Below, piece by piece: positions 8,130 through 17,213 of a stretch of 64,000 nucleotides of DNA; positions within the stretch are counted from its first letter, which is position 1; each line of letters begins with the position of its first letter. The notes beneath the pieces are model-generated. The model worked only from the letters and a program-made list of their open reading frames with translations. It did not search any database and was not told the origin of the DNA. The DNA comes from Tsukamurella sp. PLM1 (GTDB lineage: Bacteria > Actinomycetota > Actinomycetes > Mycobacteriales > Mycobacteriaceae), in the NCBI RefSeq assembly GCF_023168325.1, contig NZ_AP025688.1, positions 62,001-126,000 on the forward strand, given 5' to 3'. Made by a program: the position numbers and the translations under genes.

Positions 8130-9542
8130 CCGGGAGCGCTCCGCGCCGGGGACCGCTCGCCGGACTGCGCAACCGCATCCTTGCGATCATCGTGATCGTC
8201 ACCTGCCTGACCGCGGGGATCACCGGTCTCGCGGTGGGGATAGTGGTGCGCGACTGGGTGTATCAGGACGCGCAGGACGCCGTGCTGACCACCTTCCGGC
8301 ACGACATGGAGTCCTTCGAGCGCCGGGGAATGCTGGTGCCCGGCAGCGGCGGCGAGCCGCGGGGCACCCGCTCGGCCGTCGGGGACTACCTGCCGGGGAA
8401 CTTCACGGTCGACGTCGACGGTGCCACGGTCCGGCAGGGCGCCGCGCGCCCGCAGGACCTGCCGGCGTCGATGCGCCGCGAGCTCGAGCGCGTGCCGTCG
8501 CTGTACCGCTTCCAGCGGCTGCCCGACGGGAAGGTCCTGGTGGCGCACAGTGTTCCGCGGCCTTCGATATTCGATGCGGAGAGTGTGGTGGTCTACGACG
8601 TGCAGCCCCTCGAGGACGTCCGGCCGCGCCTGAACCGGCTGACGGTGCTGGTCGCGGTCGCGGTGGCGGGCAGCGCACTGCTCGGCATCCTGGTCGCGCT
8701 CGTCGTGGCGCGCACGGTGATCCGTCCGCTGGGCCGGATCCAGTCCGTCGCCGCCCGCGTCACCGACGGCGACACCGAGGCGCGCCTGCCCGCCACGAAC
8801 GTCACCGAGCTGCGTGATCTCACGGACACCTTCAACGCCATGCTCGATCGGCAGCACGAGTCCATCGAGGTGCTCCGGCACCAGGACGCGCGGTCGCGTC
8901 GCTTCGTCGGCGATGTCTCCCACGAGCTGCGCAGCCCGCTGGCCGCGCTGGTGCCGTCCGCCGAGGTGCTGCGCGAGGAGGCCGCGACGCTGCCCCGGAC
9001 TCCGACCTGCGGCGCGCCTCCGAGCTCGTCGCGGGCGAGGTCGATACGCTCGCCGGCCTCGTCGACGATCTGCTCGAGATGACCCGGCTCGACGCCGGTG
9101 CCGCGGAGGTCCGGCGCGAATCCTTCGATCTCGTCCCGACGGTGCGCGACGCCCTCGCCGCGCGCGGCTGGCGGTCCGTCACCGTCGACGGTCCGCCCGG
9201 ACTCGACCTGGTCAGCGACCCGCGGCGGGTAGTCGCGGTGGTGACGAACCTGGTGGGGAACGCGCTGCGGCACGGTGCGCCGCCGGTGTCGGTGGGTGTG
9301 TCGGCCGTCGACGGTGCAGCGATGGTCGAGGTGCGGGACGCCGGCCCGGGAGTGCCGGCGGGCGACGAGGAGCGGGTGTTCGACCGGTTCGCGAAGGCGC
9401 AGGAGGCCCGCTCGCGGGGCGGGGGCGGGGAGCGGGTCTGGGGCTGGCGATCGCGCGGGACAACGCGCGGCTGCTGGGCGGCGGCGTGGACTATCGGAGG
9501 GACGGCACGTCCACCGTCTTCCGCGCGTGGTTCGCCCGGTAG
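8126..9542 (+). CDS. Sensor histidine kinase (frame broken twice)
   Basis: The locus encodes a membrane sensor kinase of about 470 aa. An N-terminal helix (IIVIVTCLTAGITGLAVG) is followed by an extracytoplasmic sensor region of about 130 aa, a second helix, a HAMP domain (RTVIRPLGRIQSVA) and a phospho-acceptor helix FVGDVSHELRSPLAAL with His at about 266. It then shifts frame at CCCC 8993-8996 and again at GGGG 9427-9430. Across the joined frames the N box (NLVGNALRHG), G1 box (VRDAGPGVP) and G2 box (GLGLAIARDNARLLGG) are all present. One added base in each run would restore one continuous protein, so a functional kinase is likely in the real genome. Confidence 0.8.
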
Positions 9543-9551
9543 ATTCGAGCC

Positions 9552-10352
9552 ATGCGCGTGGCGGTGATCGACTCGGGATTCGGGATGGTCAACTACGCCG
9601 ACGCCCTCTCGCGCGTGCGGCCCGACACCGAGCTGGTGCTGGCCCGCGATCCGGACAACATGCCCTATGGCCTGCTCGAACCAGCACGGATCTCGGAGTG
9701 CGTGGTCGCGATGGCGGGGGCGGCCGCGCGGTTCGAGGTGGACGCGATCATCGTGGCCTGCAACACCGGTTCGATGTACGCGCTCGAGGCCGCCCGCGCG
9801 CGGTTCGAGCCCGCGGTCCCCGTGGTCGGCGTCGTGCCGGCCATCCGGCCCGCGGGGGCGACGAGGCGCCCCTTCGCCGTGTGGGCCACGGCCGCGGCGA
9901 CGGTGAGTGACTACCAGACCTCACTCATCGATAAGTTCTCCGACCCCGTTCTCGCGCATCGTATTCCGTGCTACGGGCTGGCCGAGGCGATCGACTCGGG
10001 CGATGCGGGCAGGGTCGCCGCCGCGATCGCGGACGCCGCCGCGCGCACCCCCGCCGAGATCGAGTCGGTGGTCCTTGGCTGCACCCACTACGGGCTGGTC
10101 CGAGAGCCGATCGTCGCCGCGCTGCGCGGGCGGACGGGGCGCGAGGTGGCGGTGTTCGACTCGCCGGAACCGGTCGCCCGGCAGACGCTCCGCCGGCTCG
10201 GCATAAAGCCCGGCGGACCGTCGGAGCTCGGGGCCGTGGTGGCCGTGCTCGAGTCCGGCCGGCCCGGAAGCCTGCCAGCGGCCCTGGCCGCCTATCCGGC
10301 GGGGCGCCTCCTACTCGAGCGGTGCCCGACGGTGCCCCATCGCGCCGGATAA
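9552..10352 (+). CDS. Aspartate/glutamate racemase family protein (MurI-like)
   Basis: A protein of 266 aa. The racemase fold is shown by VAVIDSGFGMVNYADAL at the N terminus, the first catalytic Cys in VACNTGS (about residue 74) and the second in VVLGCTHYGLV (about residue 178). Glutamate racemase supplies D-glutamate for peptidoglycan. The sequence is closest in style to MurI but the gene sits outside the usual actinobacterial murI neighbourhood, so it may be a second, specialised racemase. It begins 9 nt after the sensor kinase and could be the last gene of that operon. Confidence 0.75.
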   Translation: MRVAVIDSGFGMVNYADALSRVRPDTELVLARDPDNMPYGLLEPARISECVVAMAGAAARFEVDAIIVACNTGSMYALEAARARFEPAVPVVGVVPAIRPAGATRRPFAVWATAAATVSDYQTSLIDKFSDPVLAHRIPCYGLAEAIDSGDAGRVAAAIADAAARTPAEIESVVLGCTHYGLVREPIVAALRGRTGREVAVFDSPEPVARQTLRRLGIKPGGPSELGAVVAVLESGRPGSLPAALAAYPAGRLLLERCPTVPHRAG

Positions 10353-10407
10353 CGACGCGCGGAAAAACCGCGATGAGATATATGCATGATCGCAACTCTC
10401 CTGTTAT

Positions 10408-10502
10408 CCTGAGAGCGCACTGACCGCAGCTGACCCGCTCGCTGCGGTCAGTAGTCATTTGCAGGGCTTTTGATCATTCAAGTTAGGTCCGCTTCTCTCA
10501 GG
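10408..10502 (+). ncRNA. Structured intergenic RNA or terminator-like element
   Basis: Downstream of the racemase gene a perfect 12-bp hairpin (10419-10430 with 10441-10452, ACTGACCGCAGC / GCTGCGGTCAGT, loop of 10) sits inside an 8-bp outer stem CCTGAGAG / CTCTCAGG (10408-10415 with 10495-10502). The inner hairpin could be a terminator, but no T-run follows. The outer stem suggests a compact folded RNA of about 95 nt. No known family is recognised. Confidence 0.4.
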
Positions 10503-10611
10503 TGAAACCTCAAGTGTCTCAAAGGCTGAGATCGTCCGCCGTGACCCGGACGTTGCCGACTGCGGTGGTGCTCTCGCTCGTCGCGTCGGGTGAGCGGTCC
10601 TCCTGCGCCGA

Positions 10612-10686
10612 CCATGCAGAAACCGAATACCCGCAGGTGGCGGTCCCTCAGCGGGACGCGACCCGGGATATTCGGTTTCTGTATGG
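10612..10686. repeat. Nested inverted repeat, AT-rich arms
   Basis: Arms of 18 bp (10612-10629 and 10669-10686) match at 17 positions, with core CAGAAACCGAATA / TATTCGGTTTCTG. The 39-nt interior carries its own small hairpin GTCCC-TCAGC-GGGAC. It lies between convergent genes (racemase and ABC permease), where a two-way terminator would make sense, but there is no T-run and the arms are far more AT-rich than the surroundings. Confidence 0.6.
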
Positions 10687-10760
10687 GCGGGCGATCACCA
10701 TGTCCTCGCCGTGCCGGCCCGGCCGCGATGGGCCCGTGCGGCCCCGACCGCCTGCGCCGC

Positions 10761-12341
10761 CTACGCCGCGAGATCCCGGCGGGATTCGGATGTAGCCGCG
10801 GCGATCAGGCCCAGGGCGGCTATCGCGACCAGCACCAGGGTGGCGCTGGTGAGCACCGTCGCGCCGGGCTGCGTGGCCACATGGTTGAACGGCGAGAGCT
10901 TGGACACCCAGTCGGGGAGTTTGAGCACGTCGGCGACCAGCATCATCACGCAGGCGGCGAGCACGATCCAGCCCACCGACGCCCATTGCGCGGACAGCGC
11001 CCCGGCCAGCGCGGCGATCGCGGTGATCACCCACACCGCGGGGAGCGCCGCCATCGCCGGCACGATCAGCTGGCGCCCCGCGGTGAGCGAGACGCCCACG
11101 CCGAGTGCGAGCGTGGCCACCGAGGTGGCGATCACGGCCGCCGTGAGGTGTGAGACGTACCAGCGCAGGCGCTGCACCGGCGCCGACAGCAGGTACTCGG
11201 CCCGCCCGGACGTCTCCTCCGAACACGCGGTGTTCACGATCGAGATGCCCAGGGCCGCAGTGGCCATGGCCATGATGGAGAACTCGGCCCCGAAGAAGAC
11301 GTCGAGCAGGCTGGACCCCGATCCGCCGATCCGCTCGAGCATCTCGCGGGTGCCCTCGTTGCCGGCCAGGGAGTCGATCGCCGACCCCATGCCGCCGAAC
11401 GCCGCGCCCACCGCCAGGAAACCGACCGTCCAGCCGATCAGCTGGCCGCGGTGCAGCCGCCACGTGAGCGCCTCCACCGAGCCGAGCAGCGTGCTCGCCC
11501 GCTCGCGGCCCCGGCCGACGGGGATCAACCCGGCGCCCAGGTCGCGGTTCGCGGCCAGTCGCAGCGCGACGGCCACGAACGCCACCGAGAGCAGGATCAG
11601 CGGGATCGCCGGCCACAGCCGATCACCCGCGAACGGGCGCAACTGCTGCGCCCAGCCCAGCGGGGACAGCCAGGAGGCCCAGCCGGGCTCGGCGGGGGCG
11701 GCACCGTCGGGATCGAGGACGGAGACGTCGCCGAGCGCCCGGAGCAGGTACGCCCCGCCGAGGCCCACGGCGAACAGCCCGCGGGCGGCGCGCGCTCCTT
11801 CGGTGACCTGCGCGCAGACCAGCGCGAACGCCGCGAAGACGATGCCGACCAGGGCCCAGAGCAGCCCGAACACGACGCTCCCGCGCGCGTCGGCGCCCAT
11901 CCCGATCAGCGTCAGCGTGCTGAGCACGCCGATGGCGAGGCTCAGGCCCGCGCTCTCGATGAGCGCGGCGATCGGCGGCGCGGTGCGGTCGATCGCGGAG
12001 GCGCCGAGCATCTCGCGGCGACCGGACTCCTCGTCGGCGCGGGTGTGGCGGATCACCAGTAGGCCGGTGAGCAGGCCGAGCGCGGCGGCCATCATGACGA
12101 CCATCTTGATCATGCCGACCGCGCCCACGGTCGCCGAGTACACCGGCCCGAACAGCGCCACCAGCGACGGGTTCTCGGTGGCCGCGAGGGCTGCGGACTG
12201 CAGCGCCGCGGGGTCGGCGTAGTTGGTCTTCGCAACCGAGTACGCTGACGCGGCCATCGACACGTACAGCAGCAGCCACACGATCAGCTGGATGCGGTCG
12301 CGCCGCAGCACCAGCCGGAGCGTGGGGACGAGCCCGGTCAT
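10761..12341 (-). CDS. ABC exporter permease, polyketide/tetronasin-resistance type
   Basis: A protein of 526 aa from ATG 12341, overlapping the stop of the ATPase gene. Twelve hydrophobic segments appear as two six-helix halves separated by a cytoplasmic loop ([19 protein letters not shown], about residue 285). An ERIGGSG segment and [12 protein letters not shown] are seen in the second half. This is the layout of the Rv1217c-like permeases that work with Rv1218c-like ATPases in multidrug export. With the ATPase it should form a lipophilic-drug exporter, controlled by the divergent GbsR/MarR gene. Confidence 0.85.
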   Translation of the reverse strand: MTGLVPTLRLVLRRDRIQLIVWLLLYVSMAASAYSVAKTNYADPAALQSAALAATENPSLVALFGPVYSATVGAVGMIKMVVMMAAALGLLTGLLVIRHTRADEESGRREMLGASAIDRTAPPIAALIESAGLSLAIGVLSTLTLIGMGADARGSVVFGLLWALVGIVFAAFALVCAQVTEGARAARGLFAVGLGGAYLLRALGDVSVLDPDGAAPAEPGWASWLSPLGWAQQLRPFAGDRLWPAIPLILLSVAFVAVALRLAANRDLGAGLIPVGRGRERASTLLGSVEALTWRLHRGQLIGWTVGFLAVGAAFGGMGSAIDSLAGNEGTREMLERIGGSGSSLLDVFFGAEFSIMAMATAALGISIVNTACSEETSGRAEYLLSAPVQRLRWYVSHLTAAVIATSVATLALGVGVSLTAGRQLIVPAMAALPAVWVITAIAALAGALSAQWASVGWIVLAACVMMLVADVLKLPDWVSKLSPFNHVATQPGATVLTSATLVLVAIAALGLIAAATSESRRDLAA

Positions 12342-13225
12342 CGCACGGCCCCCGCGGTGTCGTAGTGGCGCAGGAACAGCTCCTCGAGCGTGGGCGGGCG
12401 GCTGGTCAGCGACGTCGGGGCTCCCGCCGCGAGCTCGCCGAGCACCCGGCCCAGATCCGCGGACTCGACGCTGAACGAGATCCGGTCGCCCTCGACCTGG
12501 AGGTCGTGCACCCCGTCGACGTGCACGGGCCGTGCGAGAACCGCCTCGACGCGGGTGCGCGACAGGTGGCGGAGCGAGGCCAGCGAGCCGGTCTCGACCG
12601 ACGCACCGTCCTTGATGATGGTGACGGTGTCCGCCACCCGGTCGACCTCGGACAGGATGTGGCTGGACAGCAGGATCGAGGTGCCCTCGGCCTTCGCCTC
12701 GGCGAGGCACTGCGTGAACACCTCCTCCATGAGCGGGTCGAGACCCGAGGTGGGCTCGTCCAGGATCAGCAGTTCCGCGCGGGCCGAGAAGGCGGACACC
12801 AGCGCCACCTTCTGCCGGTTGCCCTTGCTGTAGGTGCGGGCCTTCTTGCTCGGGTCGAGCGCGAACCGCTCGATCAGCTCGGCCCGGCGGCCCTCGTCCA
12901 GCCCGCCGCGCAGGCGGCCCATGAGGTCGATGATCTCGCCACCGGAGAGGTTGGGCCACAACGTCACGTCGCCCGGCACGTACGCGAGGCGACGGTGCAG
13001 CTCGGGGGCCTGACGCCACGGGTCGCCGCCGAGCAGTTCGACGGTGCCCGACGTCTTCTTGAGCAGTCCGAGCAGGATGCGGATGGTGGTGGACTTGCCG
13101 GCGCCGTTGGGACCGAGGAAGGCGTGTACCTCCCCGGGGGTCACGTGCAGGTCGAGTCCGGTGAGTGCGTGTGCGCTACCGAAGGTCTTGGTGAGGCCCT
13201 CGGCGCGGATGACTTCATTGGTCAT
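12338..13225 (-). CDS. ABC exporter ATP-binding protein
   Basis: A protein of 295 aa from ATG 13225. It has Walker [10 protein letters not shown] (about residue 40), a signature motif in the variant form [12 protein letters not shown] (instead of LSGGQ), Walker [14 protein letters not shown] and the switch His in SSHILSE. The C-terminal region of about 80 aa is typical of Rv1218c-like drug exporter ATPases. It is translationally coupled to the permease gene. A perfect AAATTTG/CAAATTT inverted repeat lies between its start and the divergent regulator, and probably controls both directions. Confidence 0.92.
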   Translation of the reverse strand: MTNEVIRAEGLTKTFGSAHALTGLDLHVTPGEVHAFLGPNGAGKSTTIRILLGLLKKTSGTVELLGGDPWRQAPELHRRLAYVPGDVTLWPNLSGGEIIDLMGRLRGGLDEGRRAELIERFALDPSKKARTYSKGNRQKVALVSAFSARAELLILDEPTSGLDPLMEEVFTQCLAEAKAEGTSILLSSHILSEVDRVADTVTIIKDGASVETGSLASLRHLSRTRVEAVLARPVHVDGVHDLQVEGDRISFSVESADLGRVLGELAAGAPTSLTSRPPTLEELFLRHYDTAGAVR

Positions 13226-13250
13226 GCGGCTGACGCTACGCCGATTTCAG

Positions 13251-13273
13251 AAATTTGTGAAGTGTCCAAATTT
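13251..13273. promoter_or_regulatory. Operator between ABC exporter and GbsR/MarR regulator
   Basis: A perfect inverted repeat AAATTTG-N9-CAAATTT (13251-13257 and 13267-13273). It is AT-rich in a GC-rich background and centred between divergent start codons, 25 bp from the exporter start and 17 bp from the regulator start. Placement and symmetry fit an autoregulatory site for the dimeric winged-helix regulator. Confidence 0.7.
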
Positions 13274-13290
13274 TAGGTATCGTGACCTGC

Positions 13291-13752
13291 ATGGACGCGC
13301 CGAACTTCGTGGAGAACATGGCCGCCGGTCTCGTGGAGGCGGGCACTCAGCGGATGGCCGCTCGGGTCTTCTCGGCGGTCCTCGCGTCGCCCGACGGCGC
13401 CCTCACCCCCTCGGAGGTCGCGGAACAGCTCCAGGTCTCGCCCGGTGCGGTCTCGGGCGCGGTCGGCTACCTCGTGCAGGCGGGCATGATCCGCAGGACG
13501 CACGTACCGGGGTCCCGGCACAGCCTGATCGAGCTCGGTGACGACGTCTGGTACGAGGCGCTGACCTCCCGCAACCCGATCGTGGAACGCTGGCTGGCCG
13601 TGGCCGACGCTGGCCTCGAGGAGCTCCCGCCCGGCGGTCCCGCCGCCGAGCGGGTCACGGTGATGCGCGACTTCTTCGAGTTCATCCTCGCCGAGTTGCC
13701 GGTGATGATGGAGCGCTGGCGCACGATCCGCGAGGAGAAGCACGGCTACTGA
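13291..13752 (+). CDS. GbsR/MarR-type winged-helix regulator
   Basis: A protein of 153 aa from ATG 13291 (GTG 13282 is an alternative). It has a helical N terminus (FVENMAAGLVEAGTQRMAARVFSAVL), a winged helix with LTPSEVAEQLQVSPGAVSGAVGYLVQAGMIRRTHVPGSR, and a C-terminal dimerisation helix ending FILAELPVMMERWRTIREEK. This is the GbsR-like branch of MarR regulators that often sits next to drug ABC exporters in actinobacteria. It should repress the divergent exporter operon through the AAATTTG repeat; the inducer is unknown. Confidence 0.85.
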   Translation: MDAPNFVENMAAGLVEAGTQRMAARVFSAVLASPDGALTPSEVAEQLQVSPGAVSGAVGYLVQAGMIRRTHVPGSRHSLIELGDDVWYEALTSRNPIVERWLAVADAGLEELPPGGPAAERVTVMRDFFEFILAELPVMMERWRTIREEKHGY

Positions 13753-13811
13753 CCTCGGTCCGCCGTCCGGTGCGGAATAGTCTGGTGCCGGAAGGCAGAG
13801 GAGGATGTCCA

Positions 13812-14414
13812 ATGGCGCGCGTTGCCCCCGCCGTTCGCAGCCGGCAACTGGTCGAGGCCGCGCGCGAGGTCCTGTCCCGCGAGGGCGTCGCCAGCACCTC
13901 GCTGCGCGCGGTCGCGGCCGAGGCGGGCGTGCCGCTCGGTACCATGCAGTACGTCTTCCCCACTCGGGAGTCGTTGCTGCGGGCCGTGATCGAGGACGTG
14001 GTCAACGAGATCGACGCCGTCTTCGCCGACACCGAACACACCGACGCGGGTCTGGAGCCGGCGCTGCGGGACGGACTACGCGCGTTCTGGAACAGGTTGG
14101 CGGGCAACAGGAACCTTCAGGTCATGCAGTACGAACTGACGACCTACGCGCTGCGCACCGCCGGCCAGGAGGAGCTCGCGCGCTGGCAGTACGCGTCGTA
14201 CACCCGGGTCGTGGCCACCTGGTGCGCGCGGGCGGCGAGTTCCGCCGGTGAGGTGTCCGCGATCCCGCTGGACCGGCTCGCGCGGATCGCCGTCGCCTCG
14301 GTCGACGGGTTGATCCTGCAGTACGTCTGCGACCCCGACGACGCCCGCGCGGACCGCGACCTCGAGACCGTCATCGACACGCTCGTCGCCCTCGCCGCGC
14401 CCCGACCGGCCTAG
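13812..14414 (+). CDS. TetR family regulator of the amine oxidase cluster
   Basis: A protein of 200 aa from ATG 13812, preceded by GGCAGAGGAGG. The N-terminal helix-turn-helix shows REVLSREGVASTSLRAVAAEAGVPLGTMQYVFPTRESLL, a classic TetR signature. The C-terminal domain, with LEPALRDGLRAFWNRLAGN and DGLILQYVCDPD, resembles the TetR_C_6/BetI-like fold. It lies 96 bp upstream of the amine oxidase operon on the same strand, and a clear palindrome sits directly in front of that operon. The regulator therefore probably senses an amine or its product, which is an inference from position. Confidence 0.82.
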   Translation: MARVAPAVRSRQLVEAAREVLSREGVASTSLRAVAAEAGVPLGTMQYVFPTRESLLRAVIEDVVNEIDAVFADTEHTDAGLEPALRDGLRAFWNRLAGNRNLQVMQYELTTYALRTAGQEELARWQYASYTRVVATWCARAASSAGEVSAIPLDRLARIAVASVDGLILQYVCDPDDARADRDLETVIDTLVALAAPRPA

Positions 14415-14465
14415 AGGTACGGCCGCAGAAGTGTTGCAGATCACCCCGAAGCCGCTTACTCTCAA

Positions 14466-14490
14466 TTTCAGTCAGTCGTATGACTGAAAA
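14466..14490. promoter_or_regulatory. Palindromic operator upstream of amine oxidase operon
   Basis: TCAGTC-GTAT-GACTGA (14472-14487) is a perfect inverted repeat, and the outer bases extend a second overlapping pairing TTTCAGTC / GACTGAAA (14466-14473 and 14482-14489). It ends 21 nt before the ribosome site of the amine oxidase gene and is the obvious candidate site for the TetR protein encoded just upstream. Confidence 0.65.
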
Positions 14491-14510
14491 TGGAGAGTTG
14501 GGAGTACGCC

Positions 14511-15860
14511 ATGGACCACGTCGACGTCGTCGTCATCGGAGCCGGCCTGTCGGGGCTCGCGGCCGCACGCACGCTCACCCGGGCGGGGCGGACGGTGGCC
14601 GTGCTCGAGGCCCGCGACCGGGTAGCGGGCCGGAACCACGGAGCCGTCTTCCGGAACGGAGTGCCGGTCGAGATGGGCGGTCAGTGGGTCGGTCCCACGC
14701 AGGACGCGGTACTCGGCCTGATCGACGAGCTCGGCCTGCGCACGTACCCGTCGTACGACGTCGGCGACGCCATCACCGTCTACGACGGCGCCGCCCACCG
14801 GTACTCGGACGAGACGTTCGGCCTGTCCGACGAGGACGCCGCAGAGGCCGGTCGCGTGTGGGCGGCGATCACCGTGACCGCGGAGACCGTCGATCTGGGG
14901 ACCCCGTGGACCACCACCGGCGCTCCCGAGTTGGACCGGCAGACATTCGACCAATGGTTGCTCGGCGAGACGACGAACTCGGTCGTCATCCGGTTCTTCC
15001 GGCTCCTCGTCCCTGCGGTGTTCTCGGCGGAAGCGCATGAGCTGTCGCTGCTGCACTTCCTCTTCTACCTGAAGTCGGGCACCAGCCTGGCGATCCTGGT
15101 CTCCACCACCGGCGGCGCCCAGGAATCCCGCGTAGTGGGCGGGGCCCACCTGATCTCCGAGCGCATGGCGGCGGACCTCGGCGACACGGTGCGGCGGAAC
15201 ACCGAGGTCACCGGCATCACGCAGTCCGAGAGCGGTGTGGTGGTCGCCTTCGACGGCGGCGAGATCGCCGCCGGCCACGCGGTCGTCGCCATGCCGCCCA
15301 CACTCGCGGGCCGCCTGCGCTACTCACCGCCGCTGCCGGCTGCCCGCGACGCGCTCACTCAGCAGTTCCCCGCCGGTTCGGTGATCAAGGTCAACGTCGC
15401 CTACCCGACGCCCTTCTGGCGCGAGGACGGGCTGAACGGTTTCGTGATGAGCCTCGACGACGCCTTCAACGTGGTATTCGACAACTCGCCCGAGGACGGC
15501 TCGTGCGGCGTCCTGGTGGGTTTCCTCGAGGGCCGGCACGCTCGCGAGGCCGCCGAGCTCACGGCGGCCGAGCGCCGCGAGCGGGTGCTCGCCGACTTGG
15601 TGAAGTACTTCGGCGAGCGCGCCGGGGAGCCGCTCGATCTCCTCGAACTGAACTGGAACGAGGAGCAATTCACGCGCGGCTGCTACGGCGGCCGGCTCGG
15701 TGCGGGCGTGTGGACGAACTACGGTCGGGCCGTCGCCGAGCCCGTCGGCCGGATCCACTGGGCCGGCGCGGAGACGTCCGACGTCTGGAACGGGTACATG
15801 GACGGGGCGGTACGGTCCGGATACCGCGCCGCGGAGGCGATTCTGGCGGAACCGCGATGA
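14511..15860 (+). CDS. Flavin monoamine oxidase (putrescine oxidase-like)
   Basis: A protein of 449 aa from ATG 14511, with GGAG spaced 7 nt upstream. FAD binding is shown by VVIGAGLSGLAAARTLTRAG (residues 7-26) and ARDRVAGRN, a slightly deviant form of the usual RVGGRT. MGGQWVGPTQ and, near the C terminus, IHWAGAETSDVWNGYMDGAVRSG close the FAD site. The family oxidises primary amines to aldehydes with release of ammonia and peroxide; putrescine oxidase of Rhodococcus is a relative. It overlaps a second amine oxidase gene by 4 nt. Confidence 0.85.
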   Translation: MDHVDVVVIGAGLSGLAAARTLTRAGRTVAVLEARDRVAGRNHGAVFRNGVPVEMGGQWVGPTQDAVLGLIDELGLRTYPSYDVGDAITVYDGAAHRYSDETFGLSDEDAAEAGRVWAAITVTAETVDLGTPWTTTGAPELDRQTFDQWLLGETTNSVVIRFFRLLVPAVFSAEAHELSLLHFLFYLKSGTSLAILVSTTGGAQESRVVGGAHLISERMAADLGDTVRRNTEVTGITQSESGVVVAFDGGEIAAGHAVVAMPPTLAGRLRYSPPLPAARDALTQQFPAGSVIKVNVAYPTPFWREDGLNGFVMSLDDAFNVVFDNSPEDGSCGVLVGFLEGRHAREAAELTAAERRERVLADLVKYFGERAGEPLDLLELNWNEEQFTRGCYGGRLGAGVWTNYGRAVAEPVGRIHWAGAETSDVWNGYMDGAVRSGYRAAEAILAEPR

Positions 15861-17155
15861 CCGGCGGGCCGCTCCCGGCACACGCCGAGGTCGTGATCGT
15901 CGGCGCGGGTGTCGCGGGGCTCGTGGCGGCGGACTTGCTGCACCGCCGCGGTGTGGACGTGCTCGTCCTCGAAGCGGCGGGCCGGGTCGGCGGCCGGACG
16001 ATGGTCGAGACCACCCCACTCGGCTCCGCCGTCGACCTCGGTGGGCAGTGGGTGGGTGAGGGGCACCACCGGTTCGAGGACCTCGCCGATGAACTCGGAC
16101 TCACCCGCTTCCCGATGCACAGCCCGAAGGCGCCGGGCATCTTCGACGATGGCGACCGGATCGGGGTTGCGTCGGCACCGACTCTCCTTGCGAACCTGTT
16201 CGTCGTCGGGCTGGATCTCGCCTCGCGCGGCCCCGTCCCGGATCGGTGGCGCGCGACGCCCCTGCGGCGATGGGTCCACCGGCTGCCATCAGCGCGGGCG
16301 AGGAGCCTGGTCGAGGCGATCGTCGCCACCATCTGCTGCTCCGGAACCGACGAGCTCTCGGTGGCAGCGTTCCTCCACCTGGTCCGGCACCAGGGCGGTC
16401 TGGTCACGATGATGAAATCCGCAGGAGGAGCACAGGACTCGCTACTGATCGAGGGCGCGGGTGCGATCGCTCTCCGCCTCGCGGAACGACTCGGCGACAG
16501 GGTGCGGCTGGGCGCGACGGTCACCACGATCGCCTCCTCCGATCCGGGAGTCACGGTGACGACGCCCGCCGGGGGCGTGACCGCGGCGAAGGCGATCGTC
16601 ACCGTCCCGCCTCCCGGCGCCGCGCGCATCGCGTTCTCGCCGGCCCTGCCGGAGAGCCGGATCCGGTTGCAGAGAACCACGAGAATGGGCACCGTCTACA
16701 AGGCCCTGGCGGTGTACGACACGCCGTTCTGGCGGGACCGGTCCGACGCGGAGCTGATCGAGCTCGATGAGCCGGCGTGCGCCGTCTTCGACTCCTCGCC
16801 GCCGGACGGGCCGGGGCATCTCACCGTCCTCGTCGGTGGGGCGGCGGCCCGCCGCATCGGCGATGCACCGGCGGCGGACCGCCGGGACCTGATGCTCCGC
16901 CGCCTGGCCGCACACTTCGGCGACCGGGTGCTCCACCCGGTGAGCTGGCACGAGAAGGCCTGGCATCACGACCCGTTCGTGGACGGCGGCTACGCCGTGC
17001 TGCCGCGCATGGGTACCGGTGAGGGCTTCTATCCGGTGGAGCACACACCGACCGGCGACGTCCACTGGGCCGGTTCGGAGACCGCCGCCGAGCACGCCGG
17101 CTACATCGAGGGCGCGATCGAATCCGCCCACCGCGTGGTCGCGGAGATCGCCTGA
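15857..17155 (+). CDS. Second flavin amine oxidase, paralogue of the upstream gene
   Basis: A protein of 432 aa beginning inside the stop of the first oxidase (ATGA). It has VVIVGAGVAGLVAADLLHRRG, AAGRVGGRTMVETTPLG (canonical here), LGGQWVGEGHHRFEDL and a C-terminal DVHWAGSETAAEHAGYIEGAIESAH. The two oxidases align over their full length but differ substantially, so this is an old duplication. They may act on different amines or form a hetero-oligomer; that is speculation. An aldo-keto reductase follows 58 bp downstream and could remove the aldehyde product. Confidence 0.85.
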   Translation: MTGGPLPAHAEVVIVGAGVAGLVAADLLHRRGVDVLVLEAAGRVGGRTMVETTPLGSAVDLGGQWVGEGHHRFEDLADELGLTRFPMHSPKAPGIFDDGDRIGVASAPTLLANLFVVGLDLASRGPVPDRWRATPLRRWVHRLPSARARSLVEAIVATICCSGTDELSVAAFLHLVRHQGGLVTMMKSAGGAQDSLLIEGAGAIALRLAERLGDRVRLGATVTTIASSDPGVTVTTPAGGVTAAKAIVTVPPPGAARIAFSPALPESRIRLQRTTRMGTVYKALAVYDTPFWRDRSDAELIELDEPACAVFDSSPPDGPGHLTVLVGGAAARRIGDAPAADRRDLMLRRLAAHFGDRVLHPVSWHEKAWHHDPFVDGGYAVLPRMGTGEGFYPVEHTPTGDVHWAGSETAAEHAGYIEGAIESAHRVVAEIA

Positions 17156-17213
17156 TCGGCGGAGAATGGGGGCGACCCGGCGTTTCGCGTGATCCCTCTA
17201 AGGAGTCCTGCCC

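Noticed and set aside
8990..9430. Programmed ribosomal frameshifting in the sensor kinase
   Set aside because: The breaks are in simple C and G runs with no slippery heptamer plus structure, and the same kind of break occurs in about 20 unrelated genes.
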